Shown piece after piece: positions 20,815 to 34,473 of a DNA stretch of 64,000 nt. Source of the stretch: Hermatobates lingyangjiaoensis (taxonomy: Eukaryota; Arthropoda; Insecta; Hemiptera; Hermatobatidae); contig JAPFBL010000068.1 in NCBI GenBank assembly GCA_026182355.1, forward strand, positions 8,779,001-8,843,000. Direction: 5' to 3'. Numbering within the stretch: position 1 is the stretch's first letter; each line of letters starts with the position of its first letter. The notes under the pieces are model-generated. The model saw only the letters and a list, made by a program, of their open reading frames with translations. It had not been told where the DNA came from and did no database searches. The position numbers and the translations under genes were made by a program.

Positions 20815-23800
20815 TTCAGTTTTTACGAATAATGTCGTCAATGTAAGTTTTAAGCAAAAGAGTTTGCACTTCATCTGACCGGCCAGAGGCTGCTCGTCAG
20901 TCATTGAGATAATATCATTTTTTTTAAACTGTTCTATCTCATAAAATTTTTAACGATTTTTATATATTTCGCCATAAAATAAAATTATTCAGGAAAAATG
21001 TTTGTTTTTTTTTTACCCTAGATTGAAATCAATAATCTCTGAACGTGTTTCACCTAATGAGGAAACTTCTAGCAGGCACTCCATTCTTATATGTATGGAG
21101 GTTATAAACAATTTTTTCTCTCAACTGTTCACAACTCAAGCCAGTAATGCCAGTCTAAAGTTTAAAAGTGCAAAGCTTATCAAACAAATTGTTTCATGTC
21201 TACTTCAATTTGTCACTTCAAGTATTGAATGCCTCACGTTTACATAATCTAATAACACAAAATGAAGTGGTCCACTCAATGAACTGGTGGTGTCTTTCCA
21301 GATGAAAACTATTAACCGGAAAACCGGTTTTTTGTTTGATTTATATAGGTATAGTGAATCTAGCCCTTGACGCTCTGTTTTAATTTTGAATCACTTATTC
21401 TGCCTCTTTTCTATTTTGTTTGGATTAGGCAAATATTCTGATAAATGTCTCCAATAAGTTTTATGAGATTATAAAAGCCAATTCCATTCATCCAATAATA
21501 ATTTCTATCAGAATTCTAAATAAAATGAAGTTTATTATCACTAACTCTGATGGTCATGATTTTTCGGTGATTTAAATTGAAGTTTCTTTGTGGTTGGATT
21601 CAGCCGTATAGTAAGTTCCTTTTCTCCTTTTTTTTTTTTAGAACAGTGCTACCCAACGTTTGTGTTCTTGTATACCTACTGGGAGATACATCTGTTGACC
21701 CCTATAGTTTAAGATCTAATTATACACATCTGTATTTTCGAAAAACTTGCATTGTAGCTAATTAAAAATATAACAATTAAATAATTCTATTATATTAATT
21801 TCAAATACCAACATTAAATTTATTTTTAAAATAACAACAATAGATATTCATTAAAATTTTATAAATAATTTTTTTTAAAAAAAAAAAGAATTTGGTTAGA
21901 GCACAAAAACTTAAATAGCATTTTAAATATTAGTACATTATGACAAACTAATGGGAACAGCGGGCCTGACATTTGATTGCAAATATTTGAATATTCAAAC
22001 AGTAAGGTCGCTATGTTATTGATATATTCGTCATTATGGCATGATGATATATGTATATAAATTTGGCACAGATCACTAATTAAGTACCGCAGACATTGAT
22101 ATGTTACAATTTCTTTTCTCGTGGACCTCCTTTGAACTTCAGTGTACACCTGGGGTTTATGTTAAGGACCACCCCATGTGGACTCCTTTGAGAGCTCTTG
22201 TATTAGACTAACTGAGTTAGGTTGATTTAAATTCATAAATTTCTGTTAAGAATATAATTTAGTGTTTCTAACCTGTTTTGAGTTTGTTTTTACTCTAAAT
22301 ATAATGATAAAACTTTCTAAAAGATGACATTCAATTGTTTCTTTATCATATGTTGTTATTATATCTTCGAGGATTTTTATTAATAGAAACCATATTATCA
22401 ATGTACAATTGATAAAATGGTCAAAGCAGCCCACAACCTTTAGACTGGTCTTTAAATTAAATCTCAAAATTGAATGAATTAAAAATATACGGTAGTATTT
22501 TTAAACCCAGACAGAAGTACTAGGAATCTCTTCCTCATATAGTTAATAGTATAGATGTTTAGGTCTTTGATTTAGCCACTCGGTCAAGAAGTCAAAGGCT
22601 TTCTAAGGCCCGCTGAACTTTTCTGCAACTAACTCGCAGAAAGACTAAACGTACAAGACTTTTCCATTTACAAACCGGAAATTCAGAAGTATCTACTGTT
22701 TTGAAAACCATTAGATGATCATTAGTGGTAGTGATTCTAACATTCCACTTGAATCTGAAAGAGGTATGGCACAATGTTTAGAAAAGTGTTCTTCAATAAA
22801 AAAAAACTTAACTTTATATAAATATAAAAGAATTAAACAAAAAAATGAAAGGACAATCCATGTGCTAAGTATGTTGCATTTTAAAACTAAAAGTGAAATT
22901 GATCTTATGATCAATGGGCTTTTTTGTCCAAGCCTCAACAAACTGATTAGTTATATACTAATAAAACACATCTGTACACTTGTATCCATTATAAATACCT
23001 CAGCTTTTAAAGTTATTTTATGTTGTCTCTCTGTTCGTTTGTGAGTATAAAGGTTATCTTACAGTGAGTATATTGACGCAGTTCACACCGTTTGTTGAAT
23101 CATTTTAATACACCCAAAAATTGCCCCTGTAGTGTAGATGTCCTGTGCAGTTTTGAGCAATATTGTTTTTATGGGAAGTATGCTTGATTATACAGTATGT
23201 CTGTTTAGTCACCATTTTCTCTTTTAAACTTCCGATTCTAAATAGTTAAAATAATAATCGTTTTGCTGTAGTTATGATATTAGCATTAAACTTCTTAAAT
23301 TAAACTATATGAAGAAATTTTTGGAGGAAAGGAGTCAGTTCTGCATTAAAATGTTGTTTTTGCTTGACTCTTTATGAACAAGGTACTGGCCACTATTACT
23401 ATTTGACAGATAATAACTGAGTGGAACACAAAAATGCTTCCTTATAAATGGACAGCTGTATAGTTTTTTTCAAAAAATTGCTGCAATGAAAAGAAGCTTA
23501 ATGGAGCAGAGAAACAAAATAACTAGAAAATGAAGGTAAGAGGGAGTTGGTGAGTGAAGTTAGTGTAAAATTGATGAAGAGTAAATAGCAATCATTGTGT
23601 GTAATGTGTAAGAGATAACGATAGTCTGTCTAATGGTGGGAAACAAACTAAAAGCACATATTGTTGTTATCATTTTGTGCTTTAATCATAAACATAACTA
23701 AAAATGTCTGAACGTCCACGTATAGTGAACTTCACCCACTTCGTCGAAAGTTTTATATTATTCTTACTAGTATATGTAGTGTGATTCAAACTATTTGAAT

Positions 23801-24161
23801 CCTCAAATCAGATTACTAATACAAATATAGTCAAATAATGAAAGTGTTAATCAAAATATAATCCCTATTAGTTGTAATAAAAAAAGTATACAGAATCAAT
23901 ACTTGAACAAAATAAACAATCATACTGAATGAAAAACGCACTTTATGTTCCTAATATTCCGATTTGAATGTGATTGCTGAGTAAATAGTTATTGACGCTT
24001 GCGCACTGTTTCTAAATTGTGGAGGTTTCATTTATGCAGGTGGATTGGTGTTGGAACGGTTCACTTGTCCAGAGTTAAGTGAATAAAGTAATTTTAAAAA
24101 TGATATAAATCAGTGTTATTCAAAGGAATTTTTTTTTGCAAATATATCCTTTTAGTTCAAA
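20815..24161. other. Upstream flank of the MFSD6-like gene
   Basis: No gene supported. Around 21645 the string AGTGCTACCCAACGTTTG looks like a hAT-type terminus, but I could not find its partner. The promoter and 5' untranslated exon of the MFSD6-like gene probably lie here or further upstream. A pyrimidine-rich TTTTAG acceptor just before 24154 implies that the first coding exon is preceded by an intron. Confidence 0.35.
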
Positions 24162-24219
24162 ATGAAGATCAATAAGAAGTTATTCCCAATCAAGGCTCAT
24201 TATTTTTTATTCAATGCAG
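24162..24219 (+). CDS. MFSD6: MFSD6-like transporter, exon 1 (start)
   Basis: First coding exon of a major facilitator superfamily protein of the MFSD6 / MFS_1_like family, a 12-helix plasma-membrane protein whose substrate is not settled. It reads MKINKKLFPIKAHYFLFNA, the conserved opening of the family just before TM1. The ATG is chosen because TTC AAA precedes it in frame and a TAG lies just upstream. That TAG also belongs to a TTTTAG splice acceptor, so a short upstream coding exon cannot be excluded. The exon ends at a GTAATT donor in phase 1 and joins exon 2 to give GQAP. Confidence 0.85.
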
Positions 24220-25462
24220 GTAATTTATATATATTTCATTTGTTTAAAAATGAGCAATAATGTGGAGTTCTATAGGACTGATGGACTTAAAACTGTGGAT
24301 TTGATTATGGTATTTTCTGAATCAGCTTATTTAATAATATCACTTTAGTTCCTATTCTATTTAAGCCAAATCCTTAGCGTAATTAAGCCGTCATATATCA
24401 AATAGAATGATTTTGACATAACCAATATTGTCTTTATTTGACTCACATGGAATAACAACTACGAATACTTCACGATTAACCTAAAAAAAAAAACAGTTAA
24501 CATTTTGTTCGTCGTTTTCTCATTGTCACTTGTTTAAAGTTTGAAGGTATAATTATTGTATTTTTAATTTTTAAGCAGGATATTAGATAACTAACTTCTC
24601 TAAGGTTTTATGGTAAAAAAATTGTACACTATTATATAAGACTAAAACTTGTGTGCCTGATAATGAATAAAGTAAGGTCAGTGTGAGGTAGAATTATCTA
24701 AAGTTATGCGATTTATGATATTTGGAGATATCTTAAATTCATGCGTAATATATTGGCTTGGGCAAAATGTTTGAAATATTCAGCATGTCTTTTTTATTAT
24801 ACATATATTGAAATGATATAGTTATATAATACCAATAAGAATCAATTTATAAAAAAAAATTGTTATTGAAAATATTAGCTGCTTGATAGGCACAAAAAAA
24901 TTTCTTATTACCCTTATTTTAGGTTAATTTAAATTTCCTCCTAAGAGTTACAAATAGTTTTAATCGGTTTTGTAATTGTTAAATGTGTTATAGTTTAAAT
25001 ATTTTTTAAGGTAACCATTTTGTAAAATCAAATATATTGTGCTGAATAAATATGGAAAATACTTCTGCTGTGTTTCATTGTTTCTTAGTAGAATATATAA
25101 TTTTTTTGTTCCATTTTGCTTTATTGATAATGATAATTGAAGAAAGGTAGTAGTGAGATTTTTTTGGGCGTCTTCTGTGTCCTTTCCACCGGCATTTGAT
25201 TTTTATGTATGCAGACACATTTTCTCTTTCTTTCTTTCTTTTACATTAATAATAATTCTCAAAAAATCTTGACCACTCTAAATCAGTCCACATCTGTACA
25301 TGATAGACTATTGAAATCAGTTTTTAATAGATTAATATCTTAATTACTGTTATTTCTTATTTTATCTTTTGGCATAACTGTGATGAATACATCTATAATT
25401 AGCAGAAATTGTGTAATTTGTTTCGTATGGTTGTGTTTTCCTAACTTGCTTTTCTTTTTCAG

Positions 25463-25821
25463 GACAAGCCCCCATCATTCCCTTCGTCCCAGTACTTATC
25501 AAACAGCTTGGGTTTTCGTCCATCGTTGTCGGCAGTCTCTATACTATTATGCCCATTGCTGCAATGTTGGCAAAGCCCTTGGCTGGTGGACTGGCTGATC
25601 GATATAAATGTCAAAAATCAATTTTTCTAACCTTGATTTTTATCACTATTATCTCTTACTATATCGTACCATGGGTGCCTCCCGTACCTTCACAATCAAA
25701 GGCTGAATTACACTGTGATGTTATTTCAGATATTCAAATTTGCAACAACGCTTTGAGTGATAAATGCTTCATTAATAAAATACAATCACTTGGAAACAAT
25801 AATGCCACTATTGAATGCAAG
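25463..25821 (+). CDS. MFSD6: MFSD6-like transporter, exon 2 (TM1-TM3)
   Basis: The acceptor TTTTTCAG and donor AAG/GTATTA bracket a 359-bp exon (phase 1 to 0). It reads GQAPIIPFVPVLIKQLGF (TM1), IVVGSLYTIMPIAAMLAK with PLAGGLADRYK (TM2 and the MFS loop 2-3 signature G.LADR), and SIFLTLIFITIISYYIVP (TM3). It then enters a Cys-containing, Asn-rich extracellular loop (CDVISDIQICNN...ATIECK) with a potential N-glycosylation site. Confidence 0.92.
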
Positions 25822-27683
25822 GTATTATGTTTTCTTACTTACATAAATTGTTTCTTCCAAAAGAAATAGTGTAGTGCAATGTTTTAGAGCAGTAGGAAAA
25901 ATCACCTCTTGACCTATGGTTCTTATTTTCTGAATCATTGTTCAGTGATAAGTTCTGTTATTACTCCAGTAAAAATGATTTTTCTTGGTGGTTGAAAAAT
26001 AACTGCTAGTTTATTGAAATTATGCAATTTTGTAAATATATTGGGTTAATAGTAATTGGAACAGTAAAGGTAACTGACTAGTATACAAATGCCTTAGCCT
26101 TCAAAGTCCTGGTGTTGAGTTAAACAAAAATAAATTTATGTAACTTCAACAAAACAATATATCCTTCAATGCATTAAGCTTGGTAAAACTCTGTTTTCAG
26201 TCATGATACTAGCAAAAAATAATAAATACAGGACATGTAGTTAGCAACTTGAACTGACGTGTAAATTAGCTACAATAAACTAGTTAATTGGTCTACAAAT
26301 CATTGTAATTATTATTATTATTATCATTTAGAAAATGAGTTATTTTTAGTTCTTCCATTTTTATATTTTTTAATTATACGAATTTGAAATTGTTAATGTT
26401 ATAATCATTAACCTTATTTGAAAGGTATTGGTTTGTAATTGGGCTCTAAATGTACTTAGTGCCTGCCTGTATGTTTTGAATCTTATATGTGTGGTATAAA
26501 TTACAATAACTAAAGAACTCCTAGACCATAGATTAATGTATTTTTAGTGGTGAGATTGACTTTTAATTCCTTTGGATGAAAATTCCGTACTCATTGGGAA
26601 GTAGAATACATGATACCAGTGAAATTCACTTTTCATCTAGGTCTGTACAATCGTACATTCTATGTTGATTTAATTTCTGCTCTTCTACCAGTGACTCTCA
26701 ATACTATCAATACAATACAATACTACTATCAATAACAATATTTACTTTATTAAAATTTCGAAAAATTAAGAAAAAAAATACAAATTTATTCTTCTTATTT
26801 CAAATAATTATTTAAGTCTGTAAAGAGAAGATTTGTACTGCATCAGTTTGCCTTAAATTCTAAAGAAATTGAATTCTTTTTTAGCAATCTAAAATATTTT
26901 GAACGACTTCTTTAGTACCTTGATACTCGTATTGATGATGAAGTTTAATAAATAGTAATTATTTTTTATTAACATCGTTAACTCAAGAACACAATATGTA
27001 AAACTTTTAACCTTCAAAAAATAATAAAACCGTTCAAGCTGATTTTTGTTTAAATAAAGCAGTCAGGAGTAATCGTTAGTGTAGTAGCAGTAGTCGACTA
27101 TTAAAAGTGCCACATGCTGAGGTTGGAGAGTCAGTTGCACTTTATAAGTGTAATCGAATAACAAAGTCATATTTCTCCAGGTGCCTTTATTGGGGCATCA
27201 AATTTTACCGTCCACCCTCTGTATATCGAGAACATGCATTGTAGCTATCAATATAGACACCAAACTTAACCTGATATCTATTTCTTAACAAGCTTCTCAA
27301 TCTTCCTAAATAAACTCTCCCTACTTCGTCTACACAGTACAGCAGATTTCCTACAGTCGACATATTTGAAATGATCACCAGTCATCGTCAGGACATGAAT
27401 AACTTCTCCAGAGAATTTTTTTCATTCTCTTGACTATATATTTCTCTCCCAACCTCTTTTTAATTTTTTTATCTCGGCCAAGTTATGTGACCTTTTTAAT
27501 CCTATTTTCTCACCCACTATTTCTTCCTTTCATCATTTAATTTATTTTTAAATTATGATGTTGAAGTTGTAATATTTCTTTCCTATGATAGATATTTTGT
27601 AGATATTAAAAGTCATACGTGTGAATTTTTGCTATTCCTGTTTGTATAAAAGCATGTTCATTGTTTTTTGTTTATTTGCCTAG

Positions 27684-27905
27684 ATGGTGTGCACTGCAGA
27701 AGAACCCTTACTTGCCTCAGTGTGTAAGGAATGGGGTCAAGAACAGTACTGTGGTTTACTAAGACCTGCAGGAAAAGGGCGGCTTTTCTCTGCTTTAACT
27801 GCACATCTTGAAAATTCTACGACGGAAGCGACTTCTGTCTTTGTTACGACATCCCCTCAACAAGTCAATTTCAATGTCTCCCTTTTGCCTGAACACACTT
27901 CCTTG
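27684..27905 (+). CDS. MFSD6: MFSD6-like transporter, exon 3 (extracellular loop)
   Basis: Starts after TTTGCCTAG and reads MVCTAEEPLLASVCKEWG, then a Ser/Thr-rich loop including ENSTTEATSVFVTT and NVSLLPEHTSL. It contains four cysteines and Asn-X-Ser/Thr sites, as expected for the long TM3-TM4 loop of this family. The end is set at TTG/GTATTG because 222 bp keeps phase 0 for exon 4. The donor is not a strong consensus and the frame stays open to 28001, so the end is the least certain point. Confidence 0.78.
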
Positions 27906-28758
27906 GTATTGAAAAAAATCTCCTTTTACCAGCAAACTCTTATCATTATATTACCATTGTATTGTACTATCATTATTTTGGGAATATTTATGTGTTACTG
28001 ATTCGGTCAGTTGATTCCTACGTACGTATATCCCAACAATTGGTTCAATGGGTGTATTTAATAGCATAGAATTGAATTTACCTTCAGAAACGTAGTTGAT
28101 TATCTTACCGATCTTTACTACTTGATATGTTCCCTTGTACACCACTGGGCCTGTGGTTTTATATTTTCTCGTTGGGATAGTGTTCACAAAATTGTTTATC
28201 TTCCTCTTAAAAATCTATTTTCCAGTACTGAATGAAAACACTGAATCCTTAGTTACATTAATCCTGAAACACTTATCCTAAAAATTTGATAATGATAATA
28301 ATAATGGGAAATTATGGTTGTGTGCATACTACAAGCTCATACAGAAAATATTATAAAAAACTAAAAGATAAAAAATTTGGTAAATGATGCATATATTTCA
28401 TCCTTTATCCAGTTATTTATGCAGAAAAGTATAAATAATGCTTACAGCGAAAACAATTTGAAGCATCACTAGTCAAAGTTTGATCGCAGTATCTCAATTG
28501 GAAAGCTTATTTGAAGCCAACACAATATTGACAACGCGTCAATAATTAAACAGTATTAATTTTTTACAGAATTGAATACGTCCTTTATTTCCTGGGCATA
28601 GGGAGTAGATCAAACCTCACAAATGCAACTTATTAGTTGTGTGATCGGTTGGTTCAACATTTGAGCCTTGTGCAAATGGATATTTAGTGATTTAATCCAT
28701 TACTAGATAAATTTTAAGTAGTCGTATTAGTAATAATAATAATAATAATAATAAAAAA

Positions 28759-30420
28759 TCTGGAGTGGCCTACACTCTACTTTACTATAAGTAACTTAAT
28801 GTCAAATTTCTTGAGTATATAAAACATAACGTCTCATTTAAGCATAACGTGAACATCTAAATGGGATATAGTTATTAGCCTATCATTCCTGAGGTAGTAC
28901 AGATAGTGATTGAAGGACATATCATTTTATAAGCTTATTTTTGTACATCACAAGTAATTTATTATTTGCAAATAATTGCATTAGTATAACTACAGCAGTA
29001 ATAACATTTTTGAAAAACCAAAGTGAACATTTCTTGAAACGATTTATTCTCCTACGAATGGCTTTCGTTCAAACAGCCAGTAGATTTCTTACGTCGTTTA
29101 CTTAACATCCTTCTACATTGAATATTAAAGTAAAATTTTTTAATTTAAAACAGGAAAATACCCTTTTTTTCTCTGAAAAACATCTTTAACTGCGAAGAAA
29201 ATGTTGTTTTAAAGGTGATTTGTTAATTAAAGATGTACTTTTAATTACATTTATTAATCTCTAAACGAAAGATTCAGATTATGAATTATCATTTACATTT
29301 TTGGTCTTTTATAGAAATATCATACTGGGAATTTTAATCTTTAAAATAATAATAATAATAAGCTTCTTAGTATTTAATAAGATCATTTTCCTTCCCCTTT
29401 GTCAAATAACATATATGCGATTTTTTTCTGAGTGAGTGTTATCATTTTCCTGTACAATATTATTCCTCTTGAATCTCATATAATTCAATAAACTTTAAAC
29501 TGTTTCTTTAAAATTTAAACTGTTCCTTTATAAAATCAATTTTATCTCAGCGGATTCGCTCAAAAAATTTCTAAGTCAATGTAAACAATGTAAAAAAAAT
29601 ACAAAAAATTCGACAAGTATAGCAGGTGATCTCTTAGTCTAGGATAAACAAAGAGTTTTTATAGCGTTATTGCTCTTTTCCGTAATTGAAACTTCATGAT
29701 TTTTTTTTTATGAATTGCTAATTTTTTGTTCCATTTTTGGTCAAATTTTCATAATTTTTTAACGATCCGTTTAGCGTCAAAAAAACATTTTCTGAAAACA
29801 CAAATCGTACTCTAACGCCCCTTTAGCGAATGTAATTTTAGAAAAAAATATCTCAACTCATTGTCCATATAATGTTCTATTTATAGACATAGTTTCATTC
29901 TTGTCCGTCAAACAGTATGGCTTGTATCGCTCTCACAAGGTTTGAGATTGATTTATAAGCCAAAATTTGTACATTTTATTGAAAAAAAAATATTTCCTGT
30001 TGATATAAAATTTTGAATATATTTTTCGTTTGTTCCATTTGTAACCTCAAAGATAATGTCAAAATCTCAAAACTCTAGGGTTAGTAGTTTAGGAGAAATA
30101 AATGTTTTAAAAAAAACGGTTTTTGGCAAAAAAAGTGACTTTCCCATCATGCATAATTCTTCCCAAACAATAGGGATCTTCGTCTAAATGGGGCCCATTT
30201 TTGTGTAAAATATCAACTTGATCCATCAAAGATTCTGGACCGTAGCGTGGTAACAAGCAATGCTAACACACGCACGCACCCACCCACCCACCCACACACA
30301 CACAGACATCATCGTAAAAACTTCATAAAATGACTTCTGGGACCTCAAAACATGTAATTCCGTCAAAATCTCGAGATCGAATTTTTTCACGATCACTATA
30401 CTTTACTTATAGTAAAGTAA
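28759..30420. mobile_element. TIR repeat copy 2 inside intron 3
   Basis: Starts TCTGGAGTGGCCTACACT with TTTACTATAAGTAA nearby and ends ACTTTACTTATAGTAAAGT, the inverted form. It is homologous to the split copy at 16690-17254 plus 18260-18820, and it lacks the Helitron. It contains a (CACC/CACA) simple tract at about 30265-30305. No transposase remnant recognised. Confidence 0.6.
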
Positions 30421-30890
30421 TAATTTAGTATTCATAAAGTCTCTTTTCATTAATCTACCCTCTGTTTGCTGTTTAGTTTTCCTCAGATGGAACTCGTTGA
30501 ATATTACCTCCTACGTGCTACATTTATAATCCAATTAATTATATTACGTGCTTGTTTATTGCCATTTCCAACAATTCAATTCACGATGGAAGAAGGAGTT
30601 AAGATTTAATGCGTATATGAAACCTTCCAATGACCTTATATATGTCTGCTTTCATTCTCTTCATCCCAAAAATATCAAAATATTACTTTTTGACGGAGGG
30701 ACATCTATATAAAGAATAAGGACTTTCTTTTTGAATCAGGACGATAGTGTTGTAGCAAAAGACACTTTGAATGAGGTCGTCTACCTTGTTAAGAGGGGAC
30801 GGTGGGCTCCTGATCCTCAGCTGCCTGATGTTGCTAGGACATAAATCTAATGTGCACTAGTTATATATGAATCACTTTTGTGAATTTCAG

Positions 30891-31161
30891 ATGGACAAGT
30901 GTTTGCTGGTGAGATTTGGGAATGCCACTTTCCCCAATGGTGACAGAAGACCCATCTTCTGCAATAACTTTGCAAGGGCCGAGTGTTCACTTGATTGTAA
31001 CTCGACTCTTATCAATGAACTGTCCGTTCAGCCTCGGTCCGATAAGGAACAGTTCTTTCATTTGTACCAGTTCTGGCTTCTCAGTATTTGTCTTATCGCT
31101 GGTTGGGTTTCAATGGCTGTAGTTGTTAGTGTTGGAGACACTATTTGTTTTGATCTTTTGG
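30891..31161 (+). CDS. MFSD6: MFSD6-like transporter, exon 4 (loop end, TM4)
   Basis: Acceptor GAATTTCAG, donor GG/GTAAGT, phase 0 to 1, 271 bp. It reads MDKCLLVRFGNATFPNGD, RPIFCNNFARAECSLDCN (Cys-rich loop), then a helix FWLLSICLIAGWVSMAVVV and the family signature GDTICFDLLG, which bridges TM4 and TM5. Confidence 0.92.
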
Positions 31162-31981
31162 GTAAGTCTATTTTGTTAAAAAAAAAACTGCTTATTATGA
31201 ATAAATAATGTTAAAATAGTTTCAAAAAATGAATGCTAAATAAGGCCTACGTTTATGAGTTTTATGAAATCACTTCTTTCGTTTATTATGATTGCAAAAT
31301 TGTATAATTGAGATCTGTTCAATTTATATGAAAGTGAATATTGTGTTTAAACTCTTTCGAAGTTTTTAAGAAACAAACTTGAAAATATTTCTTCATCAAA
31401 AGAGCTGAAAAAGAAGCTACCTTTTGGTAGTATATTAATTTATTGCAAACATATATTTCTTTTAATTTTATATTTTTGACGTTTGTAATCACTTCTCCAA
31501 AGAAAACTTCACAGTTTATAACTCGTAGTGCTACCTTTGGACCCCATCAAGGAGTACTGCGTTCGTCCGAAACTCAAGCATTCTTGTCCGATAGAGATCT
31601 CCTCCGCTTTTAAATTTTCTTTCTTATACTCTCTGTAATTCAGTAGTACAGAATTTATATTTTTTAATATTTCTTATTTTTGCTTATTAGAAAGACTAAA
31701 ATAAAACAAAAACGTGGGAAATTGACCGATTACAAATTTATTTTGGTTATCATTTAACAGATGGTTGATATTTCTGTAATTTCTTTTATATGCCGCTTGA
31801 TATCAAAATAGACCGTATAAATATTGAGGAAGAAAACTTCAAAATATTAGTTAATTATATGTTTTGAAAAAGTAATAAGAATTATAACTATTTTTCTAGT
31901 ATTTGCATGTTAGTGTCTTAAAACGGTTGTAGAAATGAAAATGTTAGGAATAGAGATTGAATGAGATACACTACGTTTCAG

Positions 31982-32168
31982 GTGATTCCCCAAACAAGTA
32001 TGGTAACCAGAGACTTTGGGGTTCCATTGGATGGGGTTTGTTTTCTTGCTGGCTGGCTATTTAGTGGATCTGTTTAGTGACAGTGAAACAGTCAAGGACT
32101 ACACTCCTTCAGTCTACCTAATGGTGGCATTATTGGTTCTTGATATTTGCGTTTCAACCAAACTTAAA
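31982..32168 (+). CDS. MFSD6: MFSD6-like transporter, exon 5 with frame break
   Basis: Acceptor CGTTTCAG, donor AAA/GTGAGT. It begins (G)DSPNKYGNQRLWGSIGWGLFS, the conserved YG.QR.WG..GWG segment before TM5. The frame then shifts near 32046, after which the other frame continues LAGYLVDLFSDSETVKDY and SVYLMVALLVLDICVSTK (TM6). The exon is 187 bp, but joining phase 1 to phase 0 needs 188, so exactly one base is missing. If the read is correct, translation would hit the TAG at 32067-32069. Confidence 0.88.
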
Positions 32169-33670
32169 GTGAGTCAAGTTTTTTTCCATTGTGATCAGAA
32201 GCTGCTCTGCATTGATTCTATCAATTTTGTTTATCTCTGCTAGTTTTGCTGTGATAAATATTCATTGTCAGGGTTTCGAGAATGACATTCTCAACATAAA
32301 ATGAACTCTTTAGTGTGGCTGACCAAGAGCAAAAGACTTCCACAGGATGACTAAATAGGGACATCTAGATAAAGTGTTAGTCAAGTCGAAAAAAATACGT
32401 TACTATGCAATGTACTGATAGTGTAGATTCAACTTGTTATGGCCATACGTTATACTGGGTTACACTTTGTTTCCTGTCATGTTGCAAAGAACACACCAAG
32501 TCAGTCAATTATCTCTGCATTCATGTAAATTTCAATATATGAATGCATTTGTGGATAAGCTGGTGGTTTTATTTGCATCACCTTCCATTTAAGGTTCAAT
32601 ACAGACACCTAATTTTCATGAACTTCTATGTTTCAGTCATATATATTATTCTTGTTGACGTTTTTCGTTTTTTGTATTTTTAAAATAAGTCACTCAGTTA
32701 AGATAGTTCCTACTTTAATTTAATACTTAGTAATTTCTATTTGAATTGATTATTCAAATATTAACTCTTCAAATTTCAACACAATGAAGTCATTTAAAAT
32801 CGTGAAATTTGAAGTAGTTCTCGCGCTGGAAAGTTTGTTCTTCTTACCCTGAGCCTTAAAACATTACCGTTAAACCATTTTTTTTTTTTGGTAATTATAG
32901 AATTTAATAATTTCTTTAAGATTTGAAAACTTGTTTGCCTTAAAACTGTGAGTTGTTTGTTCGAAATTTTCTTGTCCCTCTGTTATTCAATATTCGTTTT
33001 ATTTTTAATATATCTAATACTGTTCGTAAATAATTATCTAGGTATGTTATGCATGATTATTATAATAAGATATCATCTGATCTCGTATGGTGGTTAACTG
33101 TTTACTTTCTGTCAGGTGTGCTATGCGGGGTGAAGCCCTACTTTTCGTGACTCCTATCACTCTTGTACCTTGTAGGTCAAGAGTACTTTTTCTATAATCC
33201 ATTTATTGAAAATTATCAATAGTAATCTTTTTTCTTTCTAAGTAATTAAAATTCTGAAAGGAGCCGTCGACGGCATGAAATTGTACTAACGGCATGGTTA
33301 GTATGTATCCTAGAGATGGATCAACTGTCAGTAGGAGGATGTTTCGTTCTATAACGACATTGAAGGTTGCTTGTATTAAATCAAATGTTGGTATCCTAAT
33401 ACTAATGAATTGATTTTATTAATTATTGAACATTGATTATTTAATTAGTCGATTGATTTCTGAATGGACCAACATCATTGTGTAAAAATCTCTTACTACG
33501 ACTTTCGTGCTAACAAGTTACAGTAGATGTGGTTGATATACTGATCTGTAAACCCAAACCTGGGACTCATAGTTGTGAATTATCCTTCTGATGTAAACGT
33601 TATCTTCATATTTGTTATTATATTGGTTGACTTTTATTATATTAAAAGAAGTTATGTTCAGATATATGAA

Positions 33671-34473
33671 CAGTGGCGATTTCTCAGGGAATGCAACACA
33701 TGCATTGCATGCGTAGAATTCATCTTTAAAGAAACCAAAATGTTCGAGACTCGAAATATTTAAAGGAACCCCTTTTTTTTATTCCACTACACGCTAAGGA
33801 ACCATTTTCTATGATTGCGCTAAGCTTTCCAATGCAGGGGTTTACTCTTATCATTTCTGGTTAATGAAAATGGTCTTAATTGCCAAGAGAAATAAGAACG
33901 AAGTTTGCATACACTGCAACTCAGACTTGCTGAGCTCCTCAATTACATACTGGAAAGTGATTTGCACACAGGTCTTCCGGAAATTTATAAACTCATGAAT
34001 TTGGTTATGACTATTCCCATAACAACAGCAAGTGTTGAGAGATCGTTTTCTGCCCTCAAAAGAATTAAAAGTTATTTACGAAGCTCCCAAAGTGAAGAGC
34101 GATTGTCTAATTTATCCCTAATTTCAATTGAAAGACATTTATTTAAAGATCTCATGGCAGATAGAGAAAAGTTTTATGGTTTTGTTATCGAAGAATTTTG
34201 CAAGAAGTTTTTATTCAAATGATGTATTGTGTATCTCTTTCTTTAATAAAAACATTTTCTGCCTATTTTTATTGTATTGGTTAATAAAAGTTAATGTTAA
34301 AAGTATTTCCAAATAAAACCTGATTCAAATCCCCATAAAATGTTTTTAATACATCATTATCCTTTTGTGCAACATGAAAAGACTGAACATGAGAATTAGA
34401 TGGGTATTTCTCTGTATTTCTTTTATTCTTTGAAAATTGCATGCCTAAAGAAAAAGGTCAGGAGTCGCCACTG
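33671..34473 (+). mobile_element. Internally deleted hAT element, 803 bp, perfect TSD
   Basis: Terminal inverted repeats CAGTGGCGATTTCT (33671) and AGGAGTCGCCACTG (to 34473), flanked by identical 8-bp target duplications TATATGAA at 33663-33670 and 34474-34481. It lies in intron 5 of the MFSD6-like gene, in sense orientation. A perfect duplication and an intact 105-codon transposase remnant point to a recent insertion. Confidence 0.92.
33905..34222 (+). pseudogene. hAT transposase C-terminal dimerisation domain
   Basis: The peptide contains LPEIYKLMNLVMTIPITTAS, VERSFSALKRIKSYLRSS and LSNLSLISIERHL. This is the hAT C-terminal dimerisation region (hallmark P.TTASVERSFS.LK.IK...R). The N-terminal BED finger and RNase H-like catalytic part are missing, so it cannot catalyse transposition. 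It ends at TGA 34220-34222, inside the 803-bp element. Confidence 0.9.

Noticed and set aside
27361..27391. Minus-strand CTGACGA...CAAATATG as a hammerhead
   Set aside because: CAA replaces GAA and the cleavage position is G, which hammerheads do not cut. At best a decayed relic.
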